Assembly: GCA_003996215.1 (NCBI GenBank) | Contig: QJPP01001556.1 | Coordinates: 248,001 to 312,000 of the forward strand | Source of the DNA: Jaltomata sinuosa | Taxonomy: Eukaryota > Streptophyta > Magnoliopsida > Solanales > Solanaceae | Length of the DNA stretch: 64,000 bases | Reading direction: 5' to 3' | Part shown: positions 44,190 to 55,320 of the stretch, piece after piece | Layout: every line of letters starts with the position of its first letter | Numbering within the stretch: position 1 is the first letter of the stretch | The notes under the pieces: generated by a model | Told to the model about the DNA's origin: nothing | Database searches by the model: none | What the model saw: the letters and a program-made list of their open reading frames with translations, nothing else | Translations under genes and position numbers: made by a program

Positions 44190-44375
44190 GTGACAGAGCT
44201 AGAATTTTCACTAAGGGGGTTCGAAAAAAAAAATTAAACACACGAAGAGGTCGAAGGGGGTTCAACATCCGCTATATATACGTAAGAATAATTTTAACCA
44301 TATATAAATAGTATAATTTGTCACCGAAAGGGGTTCGGATGAACCTCCTGGGCCCTTGCTAGCTCCGCCTTTGGT
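44190..44375. mobile_element. Small inverted-repeat element ('agctagaatttt...gctccgcc' family)
   Basis: The left end agtgacagagctagaatttt and the reversed right end AGGCGGAGCTAGCAAGGG pair imperfectly. The inside holds the characteristic 'gggggttcgaaa' and 'aggggttcggatgaacc' motifs. Dispersed repeats with this text are common in Solanaceae as I recall. Confidence 0.5.
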
Positions 44376-44699
44376 TGCGGCTCTTTCTCAAATGCTACAT
44401 GAATACGGGATACTTTGTGCATTAAACTACTTTTTTTTAAGACGCTCAAATAAAAAAAAGAATGTTCAAGGATTATTAATTCGTAACTTTTACGCTCTTC
44501 AAGGATTATCTCGACCTTATTCATTATTAATTTGCAAATTATATTTCAAAATTTTCGTACAACGTAAAAATCATGACTATGCTTTAAACACTCTGAAAAG
44601 GCCACATAAGCCAAATGACGCACCTCAATTTAAAGAAATTAATGGTAATTAAGTAATTAGAATTTTCAAAGCAAAAGGAAAAAATAAAAATATAGAAGG

Positions 44700-45028
44700 A
44701 GGAACAAGTAATGAGCTATGTTTAACAAACTAAAAATAGAGAAACAGAGAGATTTCATCTTATCCATCACATTAAAACTAATATTGAATGAGAGCATTTA
44801 TCTCTTAACCATCCATATCAATCTCTTTTACCCCATCAATATCTTATTTTTCTTTATCAAATTAGTGTTCATTTCCATTAGCAGTAAGAAATCAAAACTC
44901 CCATCCTCCTTGCTTCTTGCCCTCACTCCCTCCCTCCCTCCCTCCAAAGAGAGAAAAAAAAAAACTCAAAAAGAGGGAAAAGAGGGCATTATATTATCAA
45001 CCTAGAAAAAAATAAACACAAGTTGAAA
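44700..45028 (+). promoter_or_regulatory. Upstream region of the small membrane-protein gene
   Basis: A pyrimidine-rich stretch with five 'ctcc' repeats (44924-44944) followed by 'aaagagagaaaaaa' is typical of a plant 5' UTR. No TATA box is firmly placed. Confidence 0.35.
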
Positions 45029-45397
45029 ATGGAAAAAGTTGGAGATAATATGCAAGTAGAGGAAATGGAAGAAATAAAAGATGTACAAGCAAGAAAAGCC
45101 ACAATGGTTGGCATAGTTGTTGTAGCATGGGCAATTCCTGCTTTACATGTCACACATAGGACATGGCATCGTTATTGGCTAGATAGAATTATATTTTTTC
45201 TTCCATCTATATATTTTCAAGTCATACATCTCTTGATCATTTGGAAATTTTACCAAGAGATGATGAAGCTTATACTTGATGAAGAAGAGGATAAAAAGCA
45301 AGATAAAGAAACAGATAATAAAAAACCATCATACTCTTTCGTGTGTGGGTATTTGTTTATGATGATATTCATGAGTTGGATTACAGTATCCTATTGA
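45029..45397 (+). CDS. Small membrane protein, unidentified (122 aa)
   Basis: ATG at 45029 with context gttgaaaATGg; stop TGA at 45395-45397. The first 25 residues are acidic (MEKVGDNMQVEEMEEIKDVQ), followed by three hydrophobic segments: about 27-42 (MVGIVVVAWAIPALHV), about 52-74 (IIFFLPSIYFQVIHLLIIWK) and the C-terminus, about 103-120 (CGYLFMMIFMSWITV). A charged loop (EEEDKKQDKETDNKK) lies between the last two. I do not recognise the family. The single exon, CT-rich leader and clean 3' end support a real gene. Function unknown. Confidence 0.55.
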   Translation: MEKVGDNMQVEEMEEIKDVQARKATMVGIVVVAWAIPALHVTHRTWHRYWLDRIIFFLPSIYFQVIHLLIIWKFYQEMMKLILDEEEDKKQDKETDNKKPSYSFVCGYLFMMIFMSWITVSY

Positions 45398-45668
45398 AGA
45401 TGATCAAGCTTCAGATTGTGATATTACAAGTTGTCCAATTCTTGGGAATAATTTGTATTTGCTTTTCTTTCCTTTTCTTTTAAGTAGAGTTTTTGATTGG
45501 ATCAGTTTGTAAGTGAATATTTGAATTCAATTGGGAATGCTTGATAATCATAAAGTATTTTGTCTCCCTAGGTTTGTAAATGTTTGCCTTAATTTTGATT
45601 TTGAGAGAAATATCCTGTGTGTTTTGTTTTAGGATCAACACTTAACCTGTTTCACTACAATATTTTAA
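45398..45668 (+). promoter_or_regulatory. Likely 3' UTR of the small membrane-protein gene
   Basis: T-rich with 'gtttgtaaatgtttg' and 'ttgtaag' type plant 3'-end text. No exact polyadenylation signal is assigned. Confidence 0.3.
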
Positions 45669-45864
45669 AAGTCGTTTGGTATGGGAGATGAAATAGACAA
45701 AGTTATCCCATGAATTAGTTATTCCACTATCCATCATTATAGTACAAACCGTGAGATAAGTAATCCCGAGACTAACTAATACCCCTAACAAAACAAGGAT
45801 AAAATAATCCTGCATTTTATCCCGAAATTATTATTCCTTATCTCTCGCACCAAACGACCCCTTA
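45669..45864. mobile_element. MITE, 'GTCGTTTGGT' family
   Basis: Left aagtcgtttggtatgggaga; reversed right AAGGGGTCGTTTGGTGCGAGAG. Terminal inverted repeat about 25 bases, body about 195. The interior 'gttatcccatgaatt' and 'gataagtaatcccgag' are partly mirror images. Confidence 0.65.
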
Positions 45865-47949
45865 ACTCTTACTAAAGACACAGAAGAAAAGCTTTGAAGT
45901 GCATTGTCATGTAGAATCCTGTAACATCTATCTATTTCCTTTTTTTATTCATGATGGGAAGAAGAAAACATCTAGCATTCATGTTGAACTTGTTCTTCAG
46001 TTTAAGCCTATCAATATCCTTTATAATGTTCATTAATTAGCACCCATATTACAAATTTACAAGCATCCAGTCACAAGCCAAAGGACATGATATGAGAACT
46101 GAGCCATGGCCAAGAAGGACAATTACTCAGCCCTCTCTTGGCCCTAAGGCCTGATATATTCCATGACAATCCCCCGCGTACTGGCTCTTGCCAACTCGAA
46201 TCTGCCTTGTGAATGAGGATTATCAAACATTCCTATTATGACACTAATCTCAAGTAAGAGCAGACAACACCTTTACAAATCACAATGTGCAACAATTGTT
46301 GAGGTGAAAAAACAGTATGTACTTCTTTTTCCATGAAAAACCCAAAATAGGAAACCATCTCCCAATTCTAATAACCATAATGATATTTGACAAAGCTAGG
46401 AAAGTCAATATTTCATGAACCTACCGGTCCAGGAAAATAAGAGTTGCCAGAAAATTCCAAGCACATGTACAATGCCTAGAGTGCAACAAGCAACTCTACA
46501 TGAGAACTCAAGCATCCAAAACAAGTATGACGCTAAGTTCACAAAACACTGTTTATTACTTTACATATAGACAAGTTAAAGATTCATACATCTGTGCCAA
46601 GAACCAAAAATTTGCAGTCTAGACATGGGGAACTGACTCGTGGAAACTCGGGATAATATTGGTAAGGGATCTTCGAGAATCAAACAATTTCTTGGCCAAT
46701 CGTGAATATATGGACATACAGTTCTCTGAACACAACCGGCATTTCATTCTCCTTGATATGATAACAAACTTCTCCAAGATGATTGCATTCTTTAGCGGAA
46801 ATTCTGAAAGTTCGAAAACTCTTTTTTTTGAGAGAAAGAGAAAGTTCGAAAACTCTTATCATAGAGTGTGAAACACATCCCTATTGAAATCCAACTCTCT
46901 CCAAACTAATGTGATCTCCTTGGTCCAAATATCCCCGCAAGAAAGGGGCAGCGAGCGAGACAAAGTTGGAGAGAATTTCGACCTAATATGGGTCTAAAGC
47001 CTAATTGAACTAACATTTCACAAATGAAAAAAAAAAAGGGACAATTTCATGGTTGAAGTGTCTGATTCAGAACAATTTACAGTCAAGGGAGGAGCTAGGG
47101 GGCACGCTAAAACATCAAGAAATAAATGAGTACAACAAGAGCAAAAGTTATAGAAAGTTATGCTCATAGTTTCCAATTCTATGTTGATTGTCCCTACGTG
47201 AGGAGAGGCCTGCAAAAGGCTAGCTACTCCATCCACATTATCCTTATTCCTTTGTTATATGCAACTCTGGTGTTAAACATTTGCATTTCAATTCTGGAAG
47301 AGCCACTCCTTTGAGCTGCAACATGAACATGACCTGATGCAATGATCACAATGAAACTAGTAAAAGATAAAAGAGAGAAAAACCAAGAAAATGGAAGTAA
47401 CTGACATCAGATATATAGTTTGCTATGACAAATATAACCATCTAAAGATTCTGGCAACAACAAATTTTTCCACAGATATTTACAGTTGCAGAGAAGTTTC
47501 TCATTAGATTTGAGGCCTCTTCTCTTACTGAGGTACACATTCTGCAACTATTGCTAAAATTAAAAAATAGAGCAAAATGTCTTTTGACTCGAAAAACAAA
47601 CCTCTGCGATCCTAGTTCTAATTGTTAGCTCAGTTACATGAGTCAAGTTCTGCAGATAACCTTCGACAAGGGTCCCATAAGCTTGATGACAATCATGACA
47701 ACTCTCTTCTTCATCAAAATCAGCCAGTACTCGCTGACACAACTAATACCAAAAGTAACTCTAGCAGTGACCACATAGGATAATATTACTAGCCTACACT
47801 TGAGTTCTTCAAGATTTCCTAAAATCTCCAAATGCTAAAGATACGGAGTCGAAGGTATACCTCCCCAGAACCCACCTATGGGACTATACTGGGTATGTTG
47901 TTGTTGCTGAAGATACGGTGCAAAAATTTCCAATGAATGATCACCTGTC
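45865..47949. other. Unresolved region, possible exon traces on the minus strand
   Basis: A minus-strand frame at 47742-47610 (CQRVLADFDEEESCHDCHQAYGT...) looks exon-like: it starts after an AG-like border and ends before a possible donor near 47600 (CTAGGATCGCAG). A second piece lies at 47831-47790 (LGNLEELKC). I cannot identify a family. 47860-47905 contains a short piece of RTE 3' tail text (actgggtatgttgttgttgc). The remainder (46000-47500) shows no domain. Confidence 0.3.
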
Positions 47950-48060
47950 CACCAGAAACAGCCTCTCTACCCCACAAAGGTAGGGGTAAGGCGTACATCC
48001 TACCCTCCCTAGACTCCACTAGTGAATTACACTGGATATGTTTTTGTTGTTGTTGATCAC
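47950..48060 (+). mobile_element. RTE 3'-end fragment (or RTE-tailed SINE)
   Basis: 'gaaacagcctctctacccca', 'cctaccctccctagactcca' and 'actggatatgtttttgttg(ttg)n' match the RTE 3' UTR at 26700-26800. gatcacct occurs on both sides (47939-47946 and 48054-48061), a possible short TSD. Confidence 0.6.
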
Positions 48061-48125
48061 CTCCCATATCCAACATCAAAATAGTTCTTCAGCTTTAGCT
48101 TCTTTAAATTCAAGGATCTAATTTC

Positions 48126-48130
48126 CAGCC
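48126..48130 (+). repeat. Target-site duplication, left copy (copia B)
   Basis: CAGCC, identical to 62650-62654. Confidence 0.65.
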
Positions 48131-48402
48131 TATTGAGAATAGTGGAGTCACTTGATCAGTTTAGTCTTAATTAGTTATTCAGTTAGTTAGTATTGAGTAG
48201 TTAAAGAGTGGTTACGTGGCATTAGTTGGTTACATGTGTTAGCAAGTAGATCGGTTAGTGTCGCTAGTATATAAGCTTTACTGTTACATTCATTTCCATT
48301 CCAGATAATGAGATTCATCCTCTGCTTTCCTAACTGTGTCATAGAACATGTTGATCTCTTCCTTCTCTCCTCTCTCAATATCTCAGAATCATAATCACAA
48401 TA
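48131..48402 (+). repeat. 5' LTR of copia B
   Basis: 272 bp, includes tatataagc-type promoter text near 48269. About ten percent different from the 3' LTR by eye. Primer site lost: tgctctgtcc follows. Confidence 0.8.
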
Positions 48403-48433
48403 TGCTCTGTCCAGCAGAGCTGCCAATTCACCA

Positions 48434-49560
48434 ATTTGGCTCCAGGACTATGAAACCAATATTGGAGTTTCAAACAGCCTCATTCATTGGCTAGTTACAT
48501 GTCCTATCAGCATGTTTCACCACACTACAGAGCCTACTTGGGGAAGATCTCAGGAGATACAGAGCCAAAATCTAATTGAAGAAGCAGTGGGTGATCAAAG
48601 GTGGGAAATAACAATGAGACAGGAACTGCAAGCCTTGGAGGATAATGGAACATGGTAGACATGAAGTTGCCCAAAGGGAAGTCTGCAATAGGTTGTAAAT
48701 GGGCATTCATAATTAAATACAAAGAAAATTGTGAAGTTGAAAGATACAAGGCAAGGTTAGTAGCAAAGGGCTATAACCAAACTGCAGGAATTGATTATCA
48801 GGAAACATTTTCACCTGTGGTGAAAATGGTGACAGTGAGAGTTGTGATTGCACTAGGAGTTGCTGAGAATTGGACGATTTACCAAATAGATGTCTATAAT
48901 TCATTTCTACAAGGTGACTTGACTAAAGAGGTGTTTATGGAGCTACCTAAGGGACTAAATGTTCAGGGAGAGCTGAAGGTTGTCTACACGCTTGTGAAGT
49001 CCCTTTATGGGCTTAAACAAGCTTCAAGGCAGTGGAACTTCAAGTTGACAGAAGCATTGTTGAGTTCAGGATACTTGCAAAGTATTTAGACTATTCTTTG
49101 TTTACTGAAAGAAAGGACAACAACTTGGTGATCATTAGGGTCTATGTTAATGATTTACTCGTCACTGGTATGTTGATGACTGGTTTTTGTGATGCTGATT
49201 GGGCAACACAAGTAGGTTTGTGATTGGATATTTCGTGAAGCTAGGAGACTCTCATTTTTTTCGGGAATCAAAGAAACAACCCATAGTTTCAAGAAGTTTT
49301 GCTGAATAATATAGGAGTTTGGCTTCAGTGATTGCACAAGTTGTTTAGGTTACAAATTTGATCAAATAACTTTTCATCAAGATAGAAGGGGCAGTTTTAG
49401 TTTATTGTGACAGCAAGGTAGTCATCAAAATTGTTGCTAATCCTGTATTTCATGAACGAACAAAGCATATAGAGATAGATTACCATTATTAGGGAGAAGG
49501 TGCACCAAGGCTTGATCAAGACCATTTACATCAACACCAAGGATGCCTCATCTACTATAG
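48434..49560 (+). pseudogene. Copia B pol fragments (RT and RNase H)
   Basis: IGCKWAFIIKYKENCEVERY (about 48685) through GIDYQETFSPVVKMV, SFLQGDLTKEVFMELPKG and SLYGLKQASRQWNFKL is copia RT. The catalytic motif reads YVNDLLVTG (about 49144) where YVDD is expected, so one catalytic Asp is lost. Directly after, at about 49180, the frame jumps to RNase H text (GFCDADWA), showing a deletion of the RT C-terminus. Stops at 48656, 49087, 49220 and 49305 also disable it. It ends near TKDASST (about 49550), where foreign sequence begins. Confidence 0.82.
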
Positions 49561-49805
49561 ATTACGCGACTTTGTCTTTTCAACAATGAATATTAGTTTA
49601 TCAAAATGGAGATACTATATTCCTACTTTTCCCCATTAGCTTTCTTTTGAAATAACAAATCTTTCCTGAAAATCCAACAAAATCGTCAGAGACAACTGAC
49701 AATCAAACTTCACGTGGTCTCTGCTGGAATTTAAACCTCACCTAGTATTTTTGGTCTCTGCTGGAATTTTAACTTGTTGCATGGTTTTCACCACTTCATT
49801 GAGTG

Positions 49806-50489
49806 TTACGCCACACTCTTGGGTGCAGCCATCAGCCCTTTTATTAGACCCAGAATATCATTACGCATCTCAGAAACAGCACTTGGAATGACCTGTTCCA
49901 AATGGGAGAACCACAGAGTACCTGCATCTTGGGTTCCACTGCTTGCATACCACTGACAGATGACTCGTGCAATAGCTAAGACATACACGCCACAATCATA
50001 ACCATTGACTTGCTTTGGCGTGTTTGGACACTCTCTATAAGTGGCGTTGGATGCTGTATAGGGAAGAGTAACCTTGTATACTTGTTTGGAATGATACTCA
50101 TTCACGCACCCGGAGCTGCTGTCATGATGTACAAATACATTGGAGTTTCTATCAAAAGCCAGTAAGCTCCAATGACTCCCACCTTCAGCCATGCACACAT
50201 CAGAATTATCGTTTATAGGTAAGAGAATCAACTTCCTCCGAGAAAGATGAAGTGGTTCTATGAAATCCTTCAGGCTTGCAGGATCAGGACACTCTTTAAT
50301 CCAGAAAGCAATAGAAGGTGGTACCAGTAATATGTCGTCAGATGGAAAGAGTGAGCTGAGATAGCTAAAATAGAACGCAATGATGCGGTCATTGAGATAC
50401 TGAGGACCATTGAGAATGTCCAAATCTGATCGCCTGAGAACGACATCGTTGTAGCTGAGAATCTTCTCATCTGCTTTGGATTTAGCCAT
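49806..50489 (-). CDS. NEDD8-specific protease 1-like (NEDP1/DEN1/SENP8), intact ORF
   Basis: 227 aa, minus strand, ATG at 50489 (MAKSKADEKILSY); an upstream ATG at 50522 adds 11 residues not typical of the family. C48-family cysteine protease that processes and removes NEDD8. LRRSDLDILNGPQYLNDRII (about 20-39) is the substrate-binding start of the fold. Catalytic set: His in GGSHW (106), Asp in HHDSSSG (123), Gln in PKQVNGYDCG (160), Cys in the same motif (166). Spacing matches human NEDP1 (His102, Asp119, Cys163, from memory). No intron in the coding part. It lies between copia B fragments, antisense to the element. A possible 3' splice site (TATGTATAG, near 50510) just upstream suggests a 5' UTR intron, which would argue against a processed retrocopy. 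Confidence 0.9.
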   Translation of the reverse strand: MAKSKADEKILSYNDVVLRRSDLDILNGPQYLNDRIIAFYFSYLSSLFPSDDILLVPPSIAFWIKECPDPASLKDFIEPLHLSRRKLILLPINDNSDVCMAEGGSHWSLLAFDRNSNVFVHHDSSSGCVNEYHSKQVYKVTLPYTASNATYRECPNTPKQVNGYDCGVYVLAIARVICQWYASSGTQDAGTLWFSHLEQVIPSAVSEMRNDILGLIKGLMAAPKSVA

Positions 50490-50522
50490 GGTGCCAATGC
50501 CAAATCTATACATAGTACTCAA

Positions 50523-50929
50523 TAATTAGATACAATAAGGAAATATAGGAAGGAAAAAGACGAGTGAATATGTTTTTTATTCTGTTCAAAAAGATTAGTA
50601 CTTTGTTAATACGACATCAATAGAATTGCATGATTTCACAAAAAAAATGATTCTGTTCAAACATGACCAGTACTTTGACTGAAATACGAGGTAAAAGAAA
50701 ACATAGAATGTCCACAAACACTAAGGGGAAGAGATAGACTATCCATAAGCACTTAGGAGACGAGATAGAATGTCCATAAACACTTAGGAGAAGAGATTCT
50801 ATGTCTTGAACCAAATCAAACTTCAACAACACAAAACTTCCTCCATATGTTACCATCATAGAAAATATCCTCTATATCTATGCAAACCAGATAATCGAAC
50901 AGGTTCATAATAGCCATGGAAGGATTTAA
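50523..50929. other. Upstream flank of the NEDP1-like ORF
   Basis: No coding frame. A near-duplicate phrase, 'ggagaagagat' with 'cttaggag', recurs at 50720-50800, giving three 35-50 base imperfect units ('atgtccataaacacttagg'). Confidence 0.4.
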
Positions 50930-51407
50930 TAGTATGATGAGGATTCCTATTCATAATAGGTGGTTGAAAGGCTTCAAACTCAACAACAGAGCAAGTAAGA
51001 ATTTGGAAATCTGCCAATTGCTTTATGCAGATGATACTGTGATCTTCTGTGAAGTTAAAGCAGACAAATTAGCTACATCACGGTGATATTACTAACTTTT
51101 GAAGCAGTTTCTGGTTTGTGTGTGAACAGGAACAAAAGCAGTTTATTTCCTACCAAGGAAGTGGCACAGATGCAAGGGCTGGCAATATCTTGGGGTGCAG
51201 AATAGATCAGATGCCTACCATTTATTTGGGCATGCCTTTAGGCAAGAAACACAAGGACCTGGAAATATGGGATGGGATAATTGAAAAGCCAGAAAAAAAG
51301 TTAGCTATGTGGAAATCCCAATATCTGTCACTAGGGAGTAGACTTATCTTGATGAATGCAGTGTTAGATTCATTACCAACCTATGTTATGTCATTATTTA
51401 CAATCCC
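50930..51407 (+). pseudogene. LINE reverse-transcriptase fragment, left part
   Basis: Plant L1-type RT text: QLLYADDTVIFCE (about 51020, catalytic pair present), then after frame breaks IYLGMPLGKKHKDLEIWDGI (51220), LAMWKSQYLSLGSRL (51303) and LDSLPTYVMSLFTIP (51365). Sequence stops at the gypsy insertion and resumes at 62142. It is a different lineage from the LINE at 3241. Confidence 0.75.
51403..51407 (+). repeat. Target-site duplication, left copy (gypsy)
   Basis: ATCCC, identical to 62142-62146. Confidence 0.82.
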
Positions 51408-52149
51408 TGATGTGCCGAGATTTTAAGGCACATTCCATACCTTTTGACGTGGATTCCTAGTAGTTCTTGAGCATGTTTAGTGTGATATAATGCATTTTTG
51501 GTTGAGTTGCAGGTATAATGGACTAAGGACACCACAAGGATGAAAAGGTCGGCAAAAGAGGCTTATTACGAGTCGTAGCGAAGGAATTCGAGCCATGGGC
51601 CAACCGAGGTTTAAAAGACAGAACTGAAGCGGAACCAGGAGGTTAAAACGGCCACCAAAACGGACCGTTTTAAGCCAAAACTGGTCGTTCTGGTGGCCGT
51701 TCCTCAGGACCAGAAATGCTGAAAAATCTGCACTTTACAACGCCCAAAAGAACGGACCGTTTTGGCTAATAACGGTCCGTTTTGGCGTCCGTTTCGGGTA
51801 CTATTTTGAGTCCAGAAGCTAGGTGAAAGATGGAAGTTACCACGGTGCGAAGAACGGTTCGTTTTGAGCAAAACCGGTCCGTTTTGGTGACTGTATGGGA
51901 TGACGCGGGTTACCTTTCCTAGCCCTTTTAGGATATGATTTCTACTCGCCTATAAATAGCATCCTTAGGTTATTTTCTCACATACATGATATGCTACTAT
52001 TCTTTTATGCTTTGTATTGGTTTTGAACGGTTTGAGCATTACTTTGCCTTGGATTCAAGAACATCTTTCGGTTCTCAATCAAAGTTGTAAGTATGTTTCT
52101 TTTGATTCATCTTATTGTTCTTGTTTCTAGCATGAGTAACTAAATTCAT

Positions 52150-52159
52150 ATCCGGGGTT
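52150..52159 (+). repeat. Target-site duplication, left copy (hAT)
   Basis: ATCCGGGGTT, identical to 56143-56152. hAT elements usually make 8 bp, so two bases may match by chance or belong to the ends. Confidence 0.72.
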
Positions 52160-52174
52160 AAGACTGGCCGCCGG

Positions 52175-52350
52175 ACCGGTACCATTCCAGTACCGGTCCG
52201 TACCGGTCCGGTCTGTACCGGAATGGAACGGAATGGTACCCACCGGGTACCGGAATGGGATGGGTCCACCGTTTCGTACCGGGAAACCGGTACCGGTTCA
52301 TACCGGTAGCAATCCGGTTCCGGCCCGATCCGGTCCGGACAACCGGTCAA
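52175..52350. repeat. Left subterminal 'accggt/taccgg' array of the hAT element
   Basis: More than a dozen copies of short words such as taccggtccg, accggtacc and ggaatgg in both orientations. Subterminal repeats of this kind bind transposase in Ac-like elements. Same words at 55975-56130. Confidence 0.75.
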
Positions 52351-53714
52351 CATTTCAAATTTTTGATTTTTTATTTTTTTTAATGTATTGTTACTGTTGG
52401 AGCCGTTGGGTAACGGCTATTTCAGCCCCCCAACGGCTAGTTTAGCCACCCCACCCCCCATGCCCCCCCAACAGCCCCTCTCCTTTTTTTCCATTATAAA
52501 TACCCCTCCCCTTTTAAATTTTTATTCATTCATTCAACTCTCATTCTCTCTCAATTTTCATCCCTTAATATTTACAAATTCTATAATTATTATTATTATT
52601 TTGCAAGTGAAGTACAATTTGGTGAATTTTGGAGGAGCAATCTTCTTCAAATTTCGGTTATAATCGTCTATTTTTACGGCAGACGTTTGGTACATTCGTT
52701 CCACTCTTTCGTCTTTTAATTTTTATTCTTGCTTATTAGTTGTGATTTGTGAACTTGTGATTTGTTTATTTTAATTTGCTAATTTTATATTTTATTATAT
52801 TATGGATCCATCTAAAGAAAAATCCGGTAAAAAAGGTATTGTTTCAAAAGTAAAAAATTATGTGCATGATAAAAAAAGTACTGGTTCTTCTAGTTCTTCT
52901 CGCCGCCCTGCTGTTCCTCAAATTAGATTTAATACGAATGAATTTGCGCATGTTAATGAAACTAATTTTCAATTTACTACGAATGACCCTATTCCCAACG
53001 AAGCTTATGAAAGAATGTATAATGATTATGAAGATGAATTAGATGAAGAAGTAGAATTGCATGAGGATGATGATTTAGAGGAAACTGATACACCGACTAG
53101 TCCCATTTTTGCCCCCGCCCCCACTATTCCCGAAGCTCCAACTCAGGATAATCCTCAAGTTGGAGCTGATCTTCCCCCTATTGCTCCGGTGAGGGGTAAG
53201 ACCAAATCACAACGTCCTTTAAAATCAGCTGTGTGGCATTTTTGTTTTTTAAATGAAGGAAAAACTGTGTCTACGTGTCATCTTTGTAAACAAACTTGGA
53301 AATATGTATCTGGTGCTAGTGGAGGTTCGACTGGGGGATTAAAAACCCATTTGAGTAGGAAACATCCGAGAGAGTGGCAAACATATTTAGCTACTCTAGG
53401 TGAAACTGCTGGCTCTAGCGTTGGACCCTCTGTTGGCGGGTCAAACATGATTCAAACTTCACTAAATCCTTCAAATCCTGCTGGTCATATTTCACAACGG
53501 CCCTATAATAGGGACCGTGATCGTGAAAATTTTGCTAAAATGGTTGTTGTTTGTGGTTTGCCTTTTAATTTTGGAGAACATGATGGTTTTATAAGATATA
53601 TTCGGGATACATTTTATCCCAGTTTTGAAGGTATACAAGAAGCATGGTAAAAAGAGATATTTTTGAATTTTATGAAAAACATATGCAATATCTTCGTAAA
53701 TATTTTTATATGAT

Positions 53715-53730
53715 GGATTGTAGAGCTTCT
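53715..53730 (+). repeat. Target-site duplication, left copy (RTE-tail insert)
   Basis: ggattgtagagcttct, identical to 53851-53866. Confidence 0.9.
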
Positions 53731-53850
53731 TGAGCCGAGGGTCTATCGAAAACAGCCTCTTTACTTCACCCTGGGGTATAGGTATGGTCTGCGTACATTC
53801 TACCCTCCCCAGACCCCACTTTGTGGGAATATACTGGGTATGTTGTTGTT
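53731..53850 (+). mobile_element. RTE-tail / SINE-like insertion in the transposase
   Basis: 120 bp: 'gagccgagggtctatcgaaa', 'acagcctcttta', 'ctaccctccccagacccc', 'atactgggtatgttgttgtt'. A perfect 16-bp TSD proves retrotransposition of just the 3' end. It matches the 3' UTR of the RTE LINE at 26668. The transposase reads on across the empty site. Confidence 0.88.
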
Positions 53851-53866
53851 GGATTGTAGAGCTTCT
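53851..53866 (+). repeat. Target-site duplication, right copy (RTE-tail insert)
   Basis: Identical to 53715-53730. Confidence 0.9.
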
Positions 53867-55320
53867 ATTACCACTGATATGGGTCGTAGTCCTAATGGAT
53901 TTGATTATTTAACTGTTACTGCACATTGGATTGATTATAAATGGATAATGCAAAAAAGAATTATCGCTTATAAAATTTGTGAACACAAAAAAACTGGTTC
54001 TTATATTGCTACAACTGTATTAAAAAATTTAGAACGTTTTTATCTTACTGATAAAGTGATTAGTATTACTTTAGATAATGCTTCTGCTAATTTAAATGCT
54101 ATGGGTATGCTAGAAACTAGACTTTGTCCAATTATTAAATATGCTTTACATATCAAATGTAGTGCACATATATTAAATTTAGTTGTGAAAGATGGTATTA
54201 GGGTATTTGATAGTTGTATTGATAAAGTTGAAAATGCAATTTTTTGGATTTTTCATATGAATAATAATAGTAGAATTCAACAATATAAAGATTTTTGTAA
54301 ATTGTGTGATGTTCCATTTAGAAAAGTTCCAAAGCATGTTAAAACAAGATGGAATTCTTTTTATGAAATGCTTGAAGTTGCTTATAAGTATAAAAAACCT
54401 ATTACTATGATGTTTAATAGTCATAATGCTTATCCTGATGATAAACTTGCGGACAATGATTGGGATAAAGTAGAAGCACTTAAACTCTTTTTAAAATCAT
54501 TTTCTGATGCTACCAAAAAAAATTCTGGAACATATTATCCTACTATTAGTGAAATTTTAATACATATTTGGAATATTTCATGTCTTTTTGCTATCTATAA
54601 ACAAAATTCATATTTTAATGATTCTATTGAAGCTATGATTAAAAATTTTAATTTTTTTTTTTCCTATTCCCCAAATTTATTTAACTGCAATTCTTTTTAA
54701 CCCGAAATATAAAGAACATGGTGCAAAAGCTTTAGTTAGAGAAATTTATACTAATTTAAATATTTTACCAGAAGAAACACCGGATTTAATAACATGTCAA
54801 AATAGTATTAAAATTTGTGCTAAGGAAATGTATGACAAATATACTATGACTTTAGAAAATCTTGATCATGTCCCTCAAAGTTCTACGTCGAGATCAGGTG
54901 TCCATGGTAAAGCAAAATCACAACTTTTGATTTTTCTAATAAGTGTGAATTTTCTAAATATCTTGAACAAGGTGCTGATAATATTCCAACTACAGATGGC
55001 ATACCACAGCTATTGGATTGGTGAAAATCTCGTAAAGAACACTTTCCAAAACTTAGCAAGATGGTGAGAGACGTGCTAGTTATTCAAGGATCATCAGTTG
55101 CTTCGGAGCAAGCTTTCAGCGCAGCAAGATTTCAAATTGGAGACCATAGATATTTCTTGGCAGAAGACAGTTTGGAGGTATCGGTGTTGTTTAGTGATTG
55201 GATCAACGGGAGCGAAGAAACGTTGGAAGACCAAAGTTGCAAAAAGTAGCAGAACAAGCCATAGATAACTTCATTGGATTTGATAGTGATGATAGCGCTG
55301 AACTTGAAGATCGTCAATAA

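Larger units (their letters stand above)
52802..55320 (+). pseudogene. hAT transposase, broken
   Basis: Starts MDPSKEKSGKKGIVSK at 52802. The acidic N-terminus is followed by a BED finger at residues about 143-190 (CHLCKQTW ... LKTHLSRKH). A stop at 53648-53650 and the 120-bp insert at 53731-53850 interrupt it. The RNase-H-like core resumes (ITTDMGRSPNGFDYLTVTAH, about 53870) with ITLDNASANLNAM and CSAHILNLVVKDG. A further frame break is near 54650 after a T-run. The C-terminal dimerisation region is at 55060-55200 (SVASEQAFSAARF, near 55090). Domain order is that of zinc-finger BED hAT transposases. It could not make a full protein. Confidence 0.87.

Noticed and set aside
46659..46871. 70-codon plus-strand and 60-codon minus-strand frames over the same bases
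   Set aside because: Mutually overlapping, no recognised domain, and no splice or promoter support. Likely chance.
48187..48426. 79-codon minus-strand frame (MAALLDRAYCDYDSEI)
   Set aside because: It lies antisense across the 5' LTR of copia B and its edge. LTR pairing explains the sequence.
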